The notes beneath the pieces are model-generated. The model had not been told where the DNA came from and did no database searches. It saw only the letters and a list, made by a program, of their open reading frames with translations. Below, in pieces: positions 23,176-33,865 of a DNA stretch of 64,000 nt. Every line of letters starts with the position of its first letter. Positions within the stretch are counted from its first letter, which is position 1. Both the position numbers and the translations under genes were made by a program. The DNA is taken from positions 35,481,686 through 35,545,685 of the forward strand of contig JALGQZ010000006.1 of assembly GCA_023105745.1 (NCBI GenBank). The letters run 5' to 3'. The DNA is from Austropuccinia psidii (Eukaryota > Basidiomycota > Pucciniomycetes > Pucciniales > Sphaerophragmiaceae).

Positions 23176-25167
23176 TTACTACAGCCTTTGAGCCAATCTT
23201 GATCAAATACCTGAAATGATAAGCCTTCCAGAATATCACCATCATCTGTTGATTGTAATTCTGGCAATCTATCAATAGTTTTTTTACCCTTTTTTTAATG
23301 CGATTACAAAACTCTATGTCTCGATCCATTTTTAATACCAATTCATTAAATAACTGGGAGCGCCAGCGTAATCCCACTTTGCCGTAAAATTGACGGCCAT
23401 TTTTCAGTACCTCCTCAGTATCTGAACATACTCGAGGGTCATTGAATTGTGATGCTAGAATGGGAAATTTAGCCATATCACACCATTCACGGCGGCGCTC
23501 ACAGGTCTGCACATAATGAAGTAGATCATCATCAGTCTTTGCTCACAATGAAGAAGAGATACATTAACTAACCTTTTGACAAATCTTTGCGAGCTTTTGA
23601 TTCTCCTTCTTTTTAACCAAATACTCGGCATCCTTTTGAATAGACTTCCATTCTCTTTACAAATAAGTGAAATATCGCTCCATTAAAGCCACCCCGACCC
23701 CATGGTTATTATGATCCTTGTTCCAACAGTAATGATGATACTCGGTGCTGACCAGTGCAAGACAGAATGTACGGTAAAACACCATAGACATCAGCTCATT
23801 GAACAGATGTTGCCATGAGCTCTCCCAGTCCCAAGTGAATGGCTTTAGTCCTAGCTTGTGGAGCTCATTTTCGCAGTAGCTTTGGAAACCCTGAGACTGA
23901 ACCTGTGTTGATGGCTCATTTAAAACATCCTCGGGGACATATCCAAGATGACCAGCCACTTGTATTGCAATTTCACGCTCTTCTGTGCTGGGTGGTGCTG
24001 GTAGTGAGGAAAAATCCTTATCCCTAACTTTGAGTAGGAACAGGCAATGTGCATGTACTGCTGATCTCATTCCATGGACATTCTCTGGAAGTTCTGCTTT
24101 CAGCCATTTTTGTTGCTCCTTCTGACTTGCACGTTTCGCCACATTGTGAGATTTACGAGCCTGGTTACTTTGCTGTCTGACCTCGGATTGTTCAAGCATA
24201 CTCTGGGCAAGGCCCATTTGAGGATGGGTGAACTCATTATTTGACTGAGTGCCATGCTCATGCCCCGTGAAATTGTCACTCCTTGGTTCATCATTTGTTT
24301 CCATTTGAGTCAGAGACATGTTCTCATCCTCATCATCCACCATTTCTTCTCTTGATGAACTGGCATGAGCTGTTCTTGGTTTGGAGGCATATGGATGATG
24401 ATGTCCAGTGACTTTCTCTTTATGGACCAGAGGTGAAGATGCATAAAGTTCATCACCTGCCATGCACATCATCAGTTAACACATCAAAACATTAATGAAT
24501 ACTGGTCATACTCACAATCTTCAATTGGTTCCTGAGAGTGGACTGACTTGCCTTTAGGTGCCATATCTAACCCATGAAACAAAAATATAAAATTGTGAAA
24601 AGGGTTATACTCCAAAATTCAAATGACTTACTTTGATGAAGCGTCAATCCTGGATTTCCCTCCGACAGACCACTCCAAGTTACATTCTCCAATGGTCTTT
24701 TTCGTCTCCCCCCATCCACACGCCTTTCATCACCCACATGAACCTGAGATCCTGATGGAATATTGAGGGTTGGCTGTTTACTTTGGCCAAAGGGATGCTG
24801 GGATGCGACTGGATTCCGACCGGGATTAAGGAGGAACTCACGTGGAAATTTTGATTGGGGATTAGCGTGTGATGAGATTTGAGGTGTGCCTTCTGGCCCC
24901 TGAGACACATGCGTTTGTGTATTAGTGGGATTCGGGGGAATTGGAGTGACGGAAATATTTGGGATCAACCAAGTGCTTGAAGTTGGAGCCTTTGGATTGC
25001 CCACATCAATTTTAAGACCTGATACATTCATTGAGGATGCGATAGGGGTTGTGAGAGGAATGTTGGGGCTCAATGGTGACTGTGTTTGAACATATTCTAT
25101 GCTAGATTCACTATTTGAGTCATGAACAGAACCTGAACGGGATTTATGTGACTTGAAAGATGACATA
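23176..25167 (-). pseudogene. Gene U: unknown protein, CACTA-1 copy (broken)
   Basis: Counterpart of the open gene at 52919-54980. Starts at ATG 25167 (MSSFKSHKSRSGS). Introns are at matching places, the second with a good GTGAGT donor here. A stop codon at 23657-23659 (TAA, AAA in the other copy) interrupts the C-terminal domain. The 1.1-kb deletion junction at about 23175 removes the last 25 or so codons. It is divergently arranged with the transposase, with palindrome site 5 between them. No recognised domain. Confidence 0.7.
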
Positions 25168-26127
25168 AGGGCCAAAAAAGTACAGTAATATTTTTAACTA
25201 GATAAAACACCTCAGTATTATGATAAAATAGAGTGATATGAGATGAAATCTTTTCAAATTTAGAATAGAGAAATTCTATGAATAGTTGGAACTAAGTGTC
25301 GTGTGGAAGTCCAATAAGCCTCTTTTTAGGAGAATCCTCCCTGCCTCCTCTTGAGCTCCTCCACTTTAGTCGGAAACCACCCGGCACGGCCTACCACCAT
25401 ATAATGTAATATTCCCTTTATCTCAAAGGGGACCCATCATCCATAAGTAATCATATTCATTAACATTTCCGCCTCCCCATTGTCACATTTTGTGAATTAT
25501 CCAAACTGCCAATATATGCATTGAAGTTCCACAGCATTGTACATCTGTAAAGGGGTATATTCATGAAGGATTTACCCACAAAAGAGGCATCACCTTTTCA
25601 AGAAAGGCAAGACAATCCAAATCACATTCCAACCAATTAAAAGCCTGCTGCACTCAAACCAAATACCAAGACTTTAGCTGCACTCCAACCCCTTATGTAA
25701 TAGAGTTATATCGCTATGTCTGTAATAAGGTTTAAGCCATGTACGATGGCATGCCAGCGTACATGGTTTGAATGTCAATCCCCTCAAATCAATGTTGACA
25801 CATCCCTATTGGAACGCCCCTTAAGGGTCAAAACCGCAGTATCGCCATGTGTAAATAAAATAGAATATGTATGAGCATTGAGCAGAATGGCATTGTACCC
25901 AATTAAACTCCTAACCAATTCCGCCATCCAGATGAGACATGTTACACTCCATCAGCTGCAGCTCACGCACCATCACAAATGGGATAAAATTCTCAGATGG
26001 CTCAAATCATCTCCCCCTTCATAAATAATCACTCAATTTTTTTGCCAATTAATAACACTCCTAAACACTTTCACATCAACCATAGATATTTATACACAAA
26101 CCAACCGTACTCCCAATTCCTGCAACA
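25168..26127. promoter_or_regulatory. Divergent promoter region of gene U and transposase
   Basis: A 960-bp non-coding gap between divergent genes, with palindrome site 5 at 25739-25764. It is conserved as 51959-52918 in CACTA-2. It presumably holds both promoters. A TATA-like TTTATACAC at about 26089 lies shortly before the transposase ATG. Confidence 0.5.
25739..25764. promoter_or_regulatory. 26-bp palindrome, site 5 (between gene U and transposase)
   Basis: ATGTACGATGGCA then TGCCAGCGTACAT, one mismatch from perfect. It lies 364 bases before the transposase start and 572 before the gene U start. Confidence 0.85.
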
Positions 26128-29100
26128 ATGACAACCCACCGCTGTTCCTCAATGCGTATATGCATGTGTCAACACTGCTCAACTCAAAAACACTCTTCCC
26201 CTGAGGGTGATAGGCCTGGAGTTGCCTTCACACCTTTCCAATATAAACAGCACATTAAAAACCTCAAATCAACCATTGCACCAAAATCTCTTCCAAACAT
26301 CCCTACTTCTGCATCAGGATCTGAGTGCCCACAACTTCTTTTGGATCAAATATTACCAGCTGATTATTCACCATTGACCCAAAGCACCTTATCCACAGCA
26401 CCAGGGCTCAATTCAATTGCACAGAAACCATACAGCAGCAGTCAAACCCTTCCCCCACAAGACCTTGGAATGATAATATCTGCCATTCTATCATTAAGGT
26501 ATAATATACCCCGGAGGGCTTCACGCATTCTCAACCCCGCCCTAAACCTGCTGATCAAGTCCAGCATCTCAAGCTCCGGTGGTCCCCCCATTCCTGCATT
26601 CCATATACCTCAAGATCGGAGTACCATATTTGAACATCTCCAATTGCAGCCAGTGATTCAAGACTATATATGTTGTCCTCAATGTTTCTCTCTTAATGGC
26701 CTTACTGAATCAGTCACAACTGACCAACCCCACTGTCAACGCCATAATGACCCAAATGATCATGATCCCCCTTGCACACAATCATTAGGCAAATTCATCT
26801 ATTCATTTGAACCCCACACCCAAAACACCACCAATATGAAGCAAAAATTTATACCAACAAAACATTTCATTTATCAACCATTCAAAAATTGGCTTGCCAG
26901 ATTTCTCCAGCGGGCTGGAATTATGGACATTCTGCATCAACATCAACAATCCCAAACTCCCGAAGATTCCCCAAAACGTGACGTCTGGGATGGATTGGTC
27001 TGGAGATGCTTCACTGGCACTAGAAATATCCATGACTCCCCATTCATGTCCATTCCTGGTGCATTGGCCTTCTCCATTTATGTGGACTGGTTTAATGCAC
27101 ATCACAAGTCCACGTGGTTGGCCAGCATTGGACCTATCATGCTTATTTGTCTTAATCTCCCCCCAAGTGAAAGATTGAAGCCAGAGAATGCCTATGTTGC
27201 AGGAATCATCCCTGGTCCGAAGGAGCCAACTTCCCTTCACTTGAATTATTTATTAATGCCACTCATCAAGGAGCTCAAAGAGCTTTGGCAAGGTTACCAT
27301 TTTTCACCCACCTCAACAGGTCCTTCAGGATCCTTTATCCGTTTTGCCATTCTCACAGCCATTGCAGATGTGGTTGCCATGCGCAAGCTTACTGGATTTA
27401 TTTCCCATTCAGGCAACCACTTTTGTAATTTTTGCACCATTCACAAAGCTCAAATTGATGAAATTGGTCCTCAATTTCACTACACACGCTCATATCAAAA
27501 TCATAAATCAACCATTGCCAAATGGCTTCGGGCAACCCCACAACAAAGACAAGCAATTTTCTCTGAGTATGGAGTGCGATATTCAATTTTAGAAGACCTT
27601 CCGTATTGGGATGCAACCAGAATGGTTAATCTTGACATAATGCATAATTTAATACTTGGAATTTTGAAGGATCATGCAACTTTCAAATTGTGCATTCCAG
27701 AGTCCAAATCTAAAATTTACCTCAGGTCCCGCAGGAAATCCAATGACACCAACAGTTCAGACTCAGATTCCATGACCTCCAACAGCTCTTTTGATAAAAT
27801 CACATTGAGAGAGGCCCGCTCCCTGAGAAGAGACGCAGCAAAAATAATAAATGAGCCACTCCCCACTACTTCCACCCAAAAAAACTACTTCCCAATGCCC
27901 ACCCCTAACACAGAACATCTATCTAGTGGTTCTGCGGAAATTCCTTCATTTGATGCCGATTACATCCCCACTTGTGAAATCCCCTCTGAATTGGATATCA
28001 CTGCACTGAGTGATAACCAGATCAAGGGTGAGGCTCTGGAGCATCTCTGTCAAATCATATCTGAGACGATAATTGCCTCATCATGGACAAGAGTACCTCG
28101 CAACATGGGTTCCCCCTCTCATGGTAGCTTAAAAGCCGCTGAATGGGCTCTCTTATATAAGGTCTATATTCCATTTTTAATCCTCAGTCAACAGATGTCA
28201 TTAGATGCACACCAATCTGCCAACACTAAAAGAAAAATGGGTCAGTCAGAAGAACTTGCAAATGAACTAGCCAAGAATACATTCCATTTGATTAGTGCTA
28301 TCAACATTGCCACAAGCTGGATTGTTTCAATAGATGATGCGACTGCATTTGCTGAACATTGGAAAAAATCCCGCCTTTCCAATCAACACCTGTTCCCAAA
28401 ACAGAAAAGTAAACCAAATCATCATTTTGCTGATCATATTCCCGAACTCTTCCAATGTTGGGGCCCAGCACAAGCCTCAGCCACATGGGGTTATGAGCGC
28501 TTGATTGGAGTATTTGCAAAGATTCCAACAAATAACAAGATATGTACGTCAATTAATAAGATCAATATATTCACATTGATGAAACACCTGAACTGAATAA
28601 GACTAACTTTTTGCAACTCTGAATAGATGATATAGATAAAACCTTACTTCAACATATCTGTCGATGTTCCAACCTTTCCGTTCTCCTGAAAGCCCCATCC
28701 GTGCCATGTGAAATAAAACAGCTTTTCGAATCACAGCCACCTGCCCTGTTCAATGACCATAAATATAATAAACCATCCAGCCATGACCAAGAAAATTATG
28801 ATTTCCTGGTTGAGTACTTACAGAATTTTCATGCAACAAGGGAAATAGTTGATTAGATCAGCTTAGACACTACCGTGCAATCCACAAGTCATCCCACTTC
28901 AAGGATTGTCTTACCTTGGTATTTTCCAGTTTCAAACATTAATATTGGGAACAATATATTTTCAACTGAATCGAAAATGTCAGCAACAGTGTGATATGTT
29001 TTCTGAGGGGCAACTCACGACAATTTGGTATTATTAATAGCATTTTTAAAGTCTCTGAGCCATCTAGCATACTGAACAATAACTTTCTGATCTTAAAAAC

Positions 29101-29287
29101 TTTGAAGATTGATGTGAATTTCTTACCAGATTGGCCGCATCTGAATATTTATAAAGCTGTTGGTTTTGATGATGGACACTTGATTATATCTGAAGAAGAA
29201 ATAGAAGGTAACTGTGGATTGTATGATAACAAAGTTCTGTCATGTGGACTGCTTGTCATCATAAAGCCGTTATTTCATGAAATTTAG
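26128..29287 (+). pseudogene. Tnp2-type CACTA transposase, CACTA-1 copy
   Basis: Exon 1 is 26128-28543, a GT-AG intron of 83 bp lies at 28544-28626, and exon 2 runs to 29287. Exon 1 is fully open. The Tnp2 (Transposase_21) signature is clear: YVDWFNAH near residue 320, ICLNLPPSERLKPEN with GIIPGPKEP near 335-370, GFISHSGNHFCNFC near 425, and LDIMHNLILGILKDH near 502. Cysteine pairs CQHC, CCPQC and CNFC suggest zinc binding. In exon 2 a TAG at 28854-28856 replaces the Trp codon of the other copy, and one base is missing near 28971-28978. The C-terminal 220 residues are therefore lost or scrambled. Start chosen because both copies share it and its upstream region is conserved. Predicted nuclear; cuts at the CACC ends. 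Confidence 0.88.
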
Positions 29288-29529
29288 TCTACAGAAATGC
29301 AAATCTCTCAGATTCATTAGCAATTTTGCTAGTGAAATAACTGCCTCAAAATTTAGTGACAGAGACATGCCATTGTGACAAGCAAAGCCCATTATTTCAC
29401 ATTTCCACAAAGAACTTACTATTTTGACATTGGGTACAGTGTGAATAAGCCAAGTTCAATGATCAAATGACCCACACACTCACCTTTCACAGCATCCAAA
29501 ATTTCTAACTGCACCATCATCATGTTGGA

Positions 29530-29628
29530 AGGGGAAGCGGCCCTTGCGCACCCGCACCCGCACACGCCAATGCACACACAAGCGCACCCGCACCCACACA
29601 CGCATGCGCACCCGCACCCGCAGTATTG
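29530..29628. repeat. 3' subterminal CG-rich tandem array, short version
   Basis: About three units of CGCACCCGCACCCGCACACG and CCAATGCACACACAAG type. The equivalent in CACTA-2 (48304-48540) is more than twice as long, so the array varies in copy number. Confidence 0.75.
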
Positions 29629-29972
29629 TGCGGTGGACTCTACCAGTGTCACCTGCAAAACGACACTCCCGCTCAGGGGGAGTCCTTTTATGGATGACCT
29701 GGTGAAGTCAAACCCCCCGCCTACATCAAGACTGGCTGAAGGACCTCTTTGATGTGTGTTTGTGCAAACAGGCGGGTCTTGTGTAATTTTTACCAACCAT
29801 TGGACGGTTGCGGGATGATCAGGTGGTTAGGAATCTGAGTTGAAGGCACAGGGGAACCAATATTGGTGGATGTCACAGGATTTGGTGTAAGACAAGAGTA
29901 GGACGTGTGCTCGACGTTCGCTTGATTTTCGCTTGACGTGAGCTCGACTTTTATCATGCTTGACGTTTGCTT
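29629..29972. repeat. 3' subterminal region with GCTTGACGT repeats
   Basis: The last 75 bases before the TIR contain about five copies of a GCTTGACGT-like nonamer (for example at 29918-29960). The same cluster is at 48019-48090 in CACTA-2. Probably a binding site for an element protein. No gene. Confidence 0.55.
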
Positions 29973-30018
29973 GACGTGAAGTCAATCGCCGACGATTGAC
30001 ACGAGATTTGCCCTGGTG
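29973..30018 (-). repeat. CACTA-1 right terminal inverted repeat
   Basis: Reverse complement of the left TIR apart from two bases, ending GCCCTGGTG. Followed by the TCT duplication. Confidence 0.9.
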
Positions 30019-30021
30019 TCT

Positions 30022-30401
30022 AATTTTCCTATTGCAACACCAAGAACTAATAAAAGGGACTTGAAGGTTGTGGAAAAATTCTTCCTTGATCTCCTGGAAA
30101 GAAATAAAATCAATAACTCAATACCAGAATCAAAGGAAGAAATAAATCAATCCAAAATGGATAAACCATCATCATCAAAATTACCAGCCAGTATGGAAGA
30201 AATTCAGGAAGAAAACCTTCATGAAGAAACTGTTGAAGGACAGGAAGAAATGTCTTCAACCAAGAGGCTTCAGCAGAAGATGCTAGAAATGCAAGCAGAA
30301 TTACTAGCACTAATCAAAAAAGAAGGAAAAAATAAATCATCAAGTTATACTCCACAAAATAGTCCACTTGAAGAACAGACCACCCTTCCAAGATCATTCA
30401 G
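30022..30401 (+). pseudogene. Element C gag, segment 2
   Basis: Open frame from the CACTA-1 junction to the D insertion at 30402. It is a Lys/Glu-rich, coiled-coil-prone stretch (KRLQQKMLEMQAELLALIKK near 30262-30321). It reads LPRSF just before element D, and the frame resumes as RQHGSPSPYPRPM at 41121 onward once one TTCAG is removed. Confidence 0.8.
30397..30401. repeat. Element D left target-site duplication TTCAG
   Basis: TTCAG precedes the 5' LTR and is repeated at 41116-41120 after the 3' LTR. A 5-bp duplication is standard for Ty3/gypsy integrase. Confidence 0.92.
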
Positions 30402-32430
30402 TGTGAGCCTTTGAGATATGACCACATATCCAATAAGGTCACAAAAAAGATTAATAATAATTATACCTTTAATATAATTATATTAAAATTAATTAGAATA
30501 ATTATACACTAAAAATAATTACTCAAATATACAAAAAATACCATAAATTGGTACTAAAATTGGTTTAACTTAAAAACCAATGAATGAACATGTGAAATAA
30601 ATTATACCATTGGATTCCCCATGGAAAAATACACATATACCACTTTTATGGCATATCTGTAAAGTCAATATTTAAGGAATTATAAGGTATAATACCTTAT
30701 AAAAATCATAAAACCTTATTTATCTCAGAAACTAATGAAACAACATGTGGAATGAATTGTACCAGTGGATTCCCCACAAAAATCCACATATAAAACAATT
30801 AATAAGCTAATTCCCAAAATCAATACTTAAGGAATTATCCTGAATATATGCACTTTTTGGTCAACGCATATATTCAGTGATCATAGCTAATATCTTCTAA
30901 ACTATACATGCTAGAATTATGAACCAAAGATAAAGTTACTACATAATTACTGTAAGAACACAGATATGAACTTTATTTTGCAAATTATAAACAAGGTTAA
31001 GACTTATGAGGAAATATTGATAACAATTAACAGAGCTGTTGACCACTTTGTTGTGAAAGTAGTCCAAACTTAAAAAAAAAGTATACAGTTGGATTCTACT
31101 AGTTTATTCGAGAAGAATGACGTAATTTTTATTGTTAAATTCAGGGTATAACCCCCTGAAATCAAGGTTTGAAGTTTAAAATATTCAATTTCGACAGAAA
31201 AGATGAGTTACAAGAAAAATCATCAAAATTAGAGTTTTGATGATGTAATGAAAAGCTCTTGGCAGAATAATAAGGTTATGTCAGGCTATCAGAATTCACT
31301 CTCTGAATTGCTGTAGCGTGAAAACCGTAAAAGCTATTGAGGATCAAAGTTTGAGCTTAAATTGAGCTGTTATGATCACATACTGTAACCTTAAATTAAG
31401 TTTAACAGTCTTAATAGTGATAAAATTGGTGAATACTATTAGTTTATGATTAAAACTAATAAAATCCACGAAATTTGGGGTTCTGCCAAGCCTCTGATGT
31501 CATCACACTTAGAGTTATAGTGATAACTCTAAATAATGGTGTAATAATGATGTAATATGGTTTGATCATGATGTAATCACCCTCAAACCTTAAAATATTG
31601 ATCAATTCCAGTGGATATGATCAGTAAACGTCTACTAGAAGCCTGTTGGACTCTAGGAGGGAGGTATTTACTATAAATAGAGCTCTTTTTACTCTGTTTT
31701 CCCCTCAGACGCATCAAAAACATTAAATCAATTAAATCAAAGGTAATTTCTTTATTCTTTATATATAAAAACTGTTATATTATTAAAGACCAAAGACCAC
31801 CTTTCTATAATCAACTCTTTTTGACGTGATTAAATCATTTATTTAATTGTTTTTGTTAAAAAATCTCTCTAATAACTCATTTCCACGTAAAAATCCAGAA
31901 TAATTTGTAATTTTCTTTATTTTTATTGTAAATACAATTTGAAAAGGTTGTATTTATATTTTTTGGCGTATAATACTTCAAAATTATTATATTAAGTGTT
32001 AAAAGTAGGTTATTTTCTCTTATTATAATAATTTCTCTATTATTACTCTTTTAATAATTCTTTAATTAATATAAATAGTATTTATATTAATTCATAACCT
32101 TAATATTAGTAATATTATTGTTATTAATTGTTTTTTATTAATAAAAAACAATTTTTTACGCCTTTATTATTTGTTGGTAACAATAATAAAGAGCTTTATA
32201 ATATATTAATTATTTTATATTAATATATTATTTATAATATTATAATTTCATATAATATTAATTATATTATTATATTTATTTAATAATATAATATTTTTAC
32301 GCCATAATAATAATATTTCTTTATTATTATTATTATTTCAATCTTATTTATTTCAACCATAAGGACATTCAGAGTACAATAAGTAATAAATTAGTAATTT
32401 TTACTTATTGTTTCATAGTCATACCTTACA
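30402..32430 (+). repeat. Element D 5' LTR (2029 bp)
   Basis: Begins TGTGAG, ends CTTACA; near-identical to 39088-41115. AT-rich with palindromic TATTAATATA stretches. A TATA box lies at 31672. Confidence 0.93.
31671..31684 (+). promoter_or_regulatory. TATA box in element D 5' LTR
   Basis: CTATAAATAGAGCT, repeated in the 3' LTR near 40357. It would place the transcription start about 30 bases downstream. Confidence 0.65.
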
Positions 32431-32432
32431 TT

Positions 32433-32447
32433 TGGGGGCCTGGCCGT
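32433..32447 (+). other. Element D primer-binding-site-like motif
   Basis: TGGGGGCCTGGCCGT starts two bases after the LTR end. Shared with element B at 2690. Confidence 0.55.
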
Positions 32448-32878
32448 GATATTTACTTAAAAGACCTTTAAAAAGATTCTATTTGGGTTTATCCAATAAT
32501 AAATTATATTTATAATCATAAAATTATATAATAATTTTATATTTTATTGATTTTAAAAGCTATTGAGGCATTTGGAAAGCAATTGTACTGTCTTACACGT
32601 GGTTTTTCACATCCTTAGACTTGCAAGAACTTTCTTTGAGTGACTCTAGTGATTAAAAGAGATATTTTATAAATTAAAAATAATTTTTATTATAATTTAA
32701 TTTTATAAGAATCATATTCATTTTTTATTTTATTCTTCAAAAAATAAAAATAAAAAAATATATAAAAAATATTAAAAAATATTAAAAACCAATAAAAAAG
32801 TTATTTTTATTCATTTTTATTCATTTCTTTATTTATTTCAATTTTTCAAAGATATAAAAGCAATTTCTACGTGGAAAA

Positions 32879-33865
32879 TTGCCATATCTTGCCAAAAATA
32901 ACACTTATTATAAAAAGACTTATATTTATTTGTCTTTTTTAGTGTTTGAAGATAACCCAACAGAAGACAACCAAGCTACTGTTGAGAGATTGGTGGAAGA
33001 AACTTGTCAAAGTTCTCCTACACCAGTTATCACCAAAAGAAAGAAAGCTAAGAAATTAGACTTTCCAGGGCCCACCATTCAAGACTCTGAAGGTGAGCAC
33101 CTCTTTTTTTAAATTGCCATAAAAGAATTTTATTCTAAAATACTTTTATTTGTTTTCTTATTCTTTGAATCATGACTACCAGAAGAGGTTCCCAATACTC
33201 CATCCAATCAGATGGAGCTGGACTCAGAAGTAGAATTGATCCCTCAAAAGGGAAAAGAAAGGGCAATATCCCCAGTGGAACAGAATCCACACAAGGAAGT
33301 GCCTTATCCCAAAGGCAAGTCCCAGAAATGCCCATGATATCTGAGCCTGAATTGGAACTAAGTATGAGTAACTCAAACAGGTACAAATCACATTCAGAGG
33401 GCTCAAATAGACATCTACATGAGCCAGTACAAGCAGTATTGCACAGTGTACAAGGACAAAGACTGGGAAATGCTGCCTCAAATACACCAAGGAGTGATGA
33501 ACTCCTGGCACATCCTGAAAAAGTTCCTCAAAGAGGAGGAGATAGTGAAATACTCCAATGGATGGAATCCACTGTCATCCAAACCTCAAATCAAAAAGAT
33601 CAAGGATTATCATGCCAAAAAGAGGGAGGCAACCAAGGAAGAAGCCCCAGTAGCTTCTACCAGCAAGCCTCAAGCCAACCCACTTCCCCAAGAAGGGAAG
33701 AAGAACAAGAAAAAGCATTGGAGGAAACCATATTCCCCAAGCTACAGAATCCCAAGAATCCAAAAGGATGCCATGGACAATGTCTTCAACATGGCCAGAA
33801 CCTTGATGGAATTCAAGGACAAGGAAGAGCAAAGAATGAGACAACCTCATTTCCCAAAGAAATAA
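32879..33865 (+). CDS. Element D ORF1, overlapping the gag-pol frame
   Basis: A first reading frame separate from gag-pol. An open segment at 32879-33092 ends at a good GTGAGC donor. An intron of about 90 bp (33093-33182) joins it, in phase, to a frame-2 segment reading EEVPNTPSNQMELD. Frame 2 is open again from 33419 to the TAA at 33865 (KYSNGWNPLSS..., then a Lys-rich KKNKKKHWRKPYSPSYRIP and a C-terminus MRQPHFPKK). Stops between about 33325 and 33400 imply another intron or decay. The final 447 bases overlap the gag-pol frame, which lies in -1 register. Element B has the same arrangement. Function unknown; perhaps a gag-like structural or nucleic-acid-binding protein. Confidence 0.5.

Larger units (their letters stand above)
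10711..30018 (+). mobile_element. CACTA-1: complete 19.3-kb CACTA/EnSpm-like element with TET, SNF2 and Zn2Cys6 genes
   Basis: Bounded by 46-bp TIRs starting CACCAGGGC and flanked by a 3-bp TCT duplication. Gene order: gene A (+), TET/JBP dioxygenase (+), internal tandem array, Zn2Cys6-like protein (-), SNF2 ATPase (+), gene U (-), Tnp2-type transposase (+), 3' subterminal repeats. The Tnp2 transposase, 3-bp duplication and CAC terminus fit the CACTA superfamily. TET/JBP genes carried by basidiomycete transposons are known from comparative genomics (KDZ and other families, Iyer and colleagues 2014), but I do not recall this combination being described. Every gene in this copy has at least one lesion, so it is probably not autonomous. 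A second copy lies inverted at 47973-64000. Confidence 0.88.

Noticed and set aside
32100..32345. AT-rich TATTAATATA palindromes in the D LTR as a replication origin or centromere signal
   Set aside because: Repeated identically in the other LTR at 40790-41030, so it belongs to the retrotransposon.
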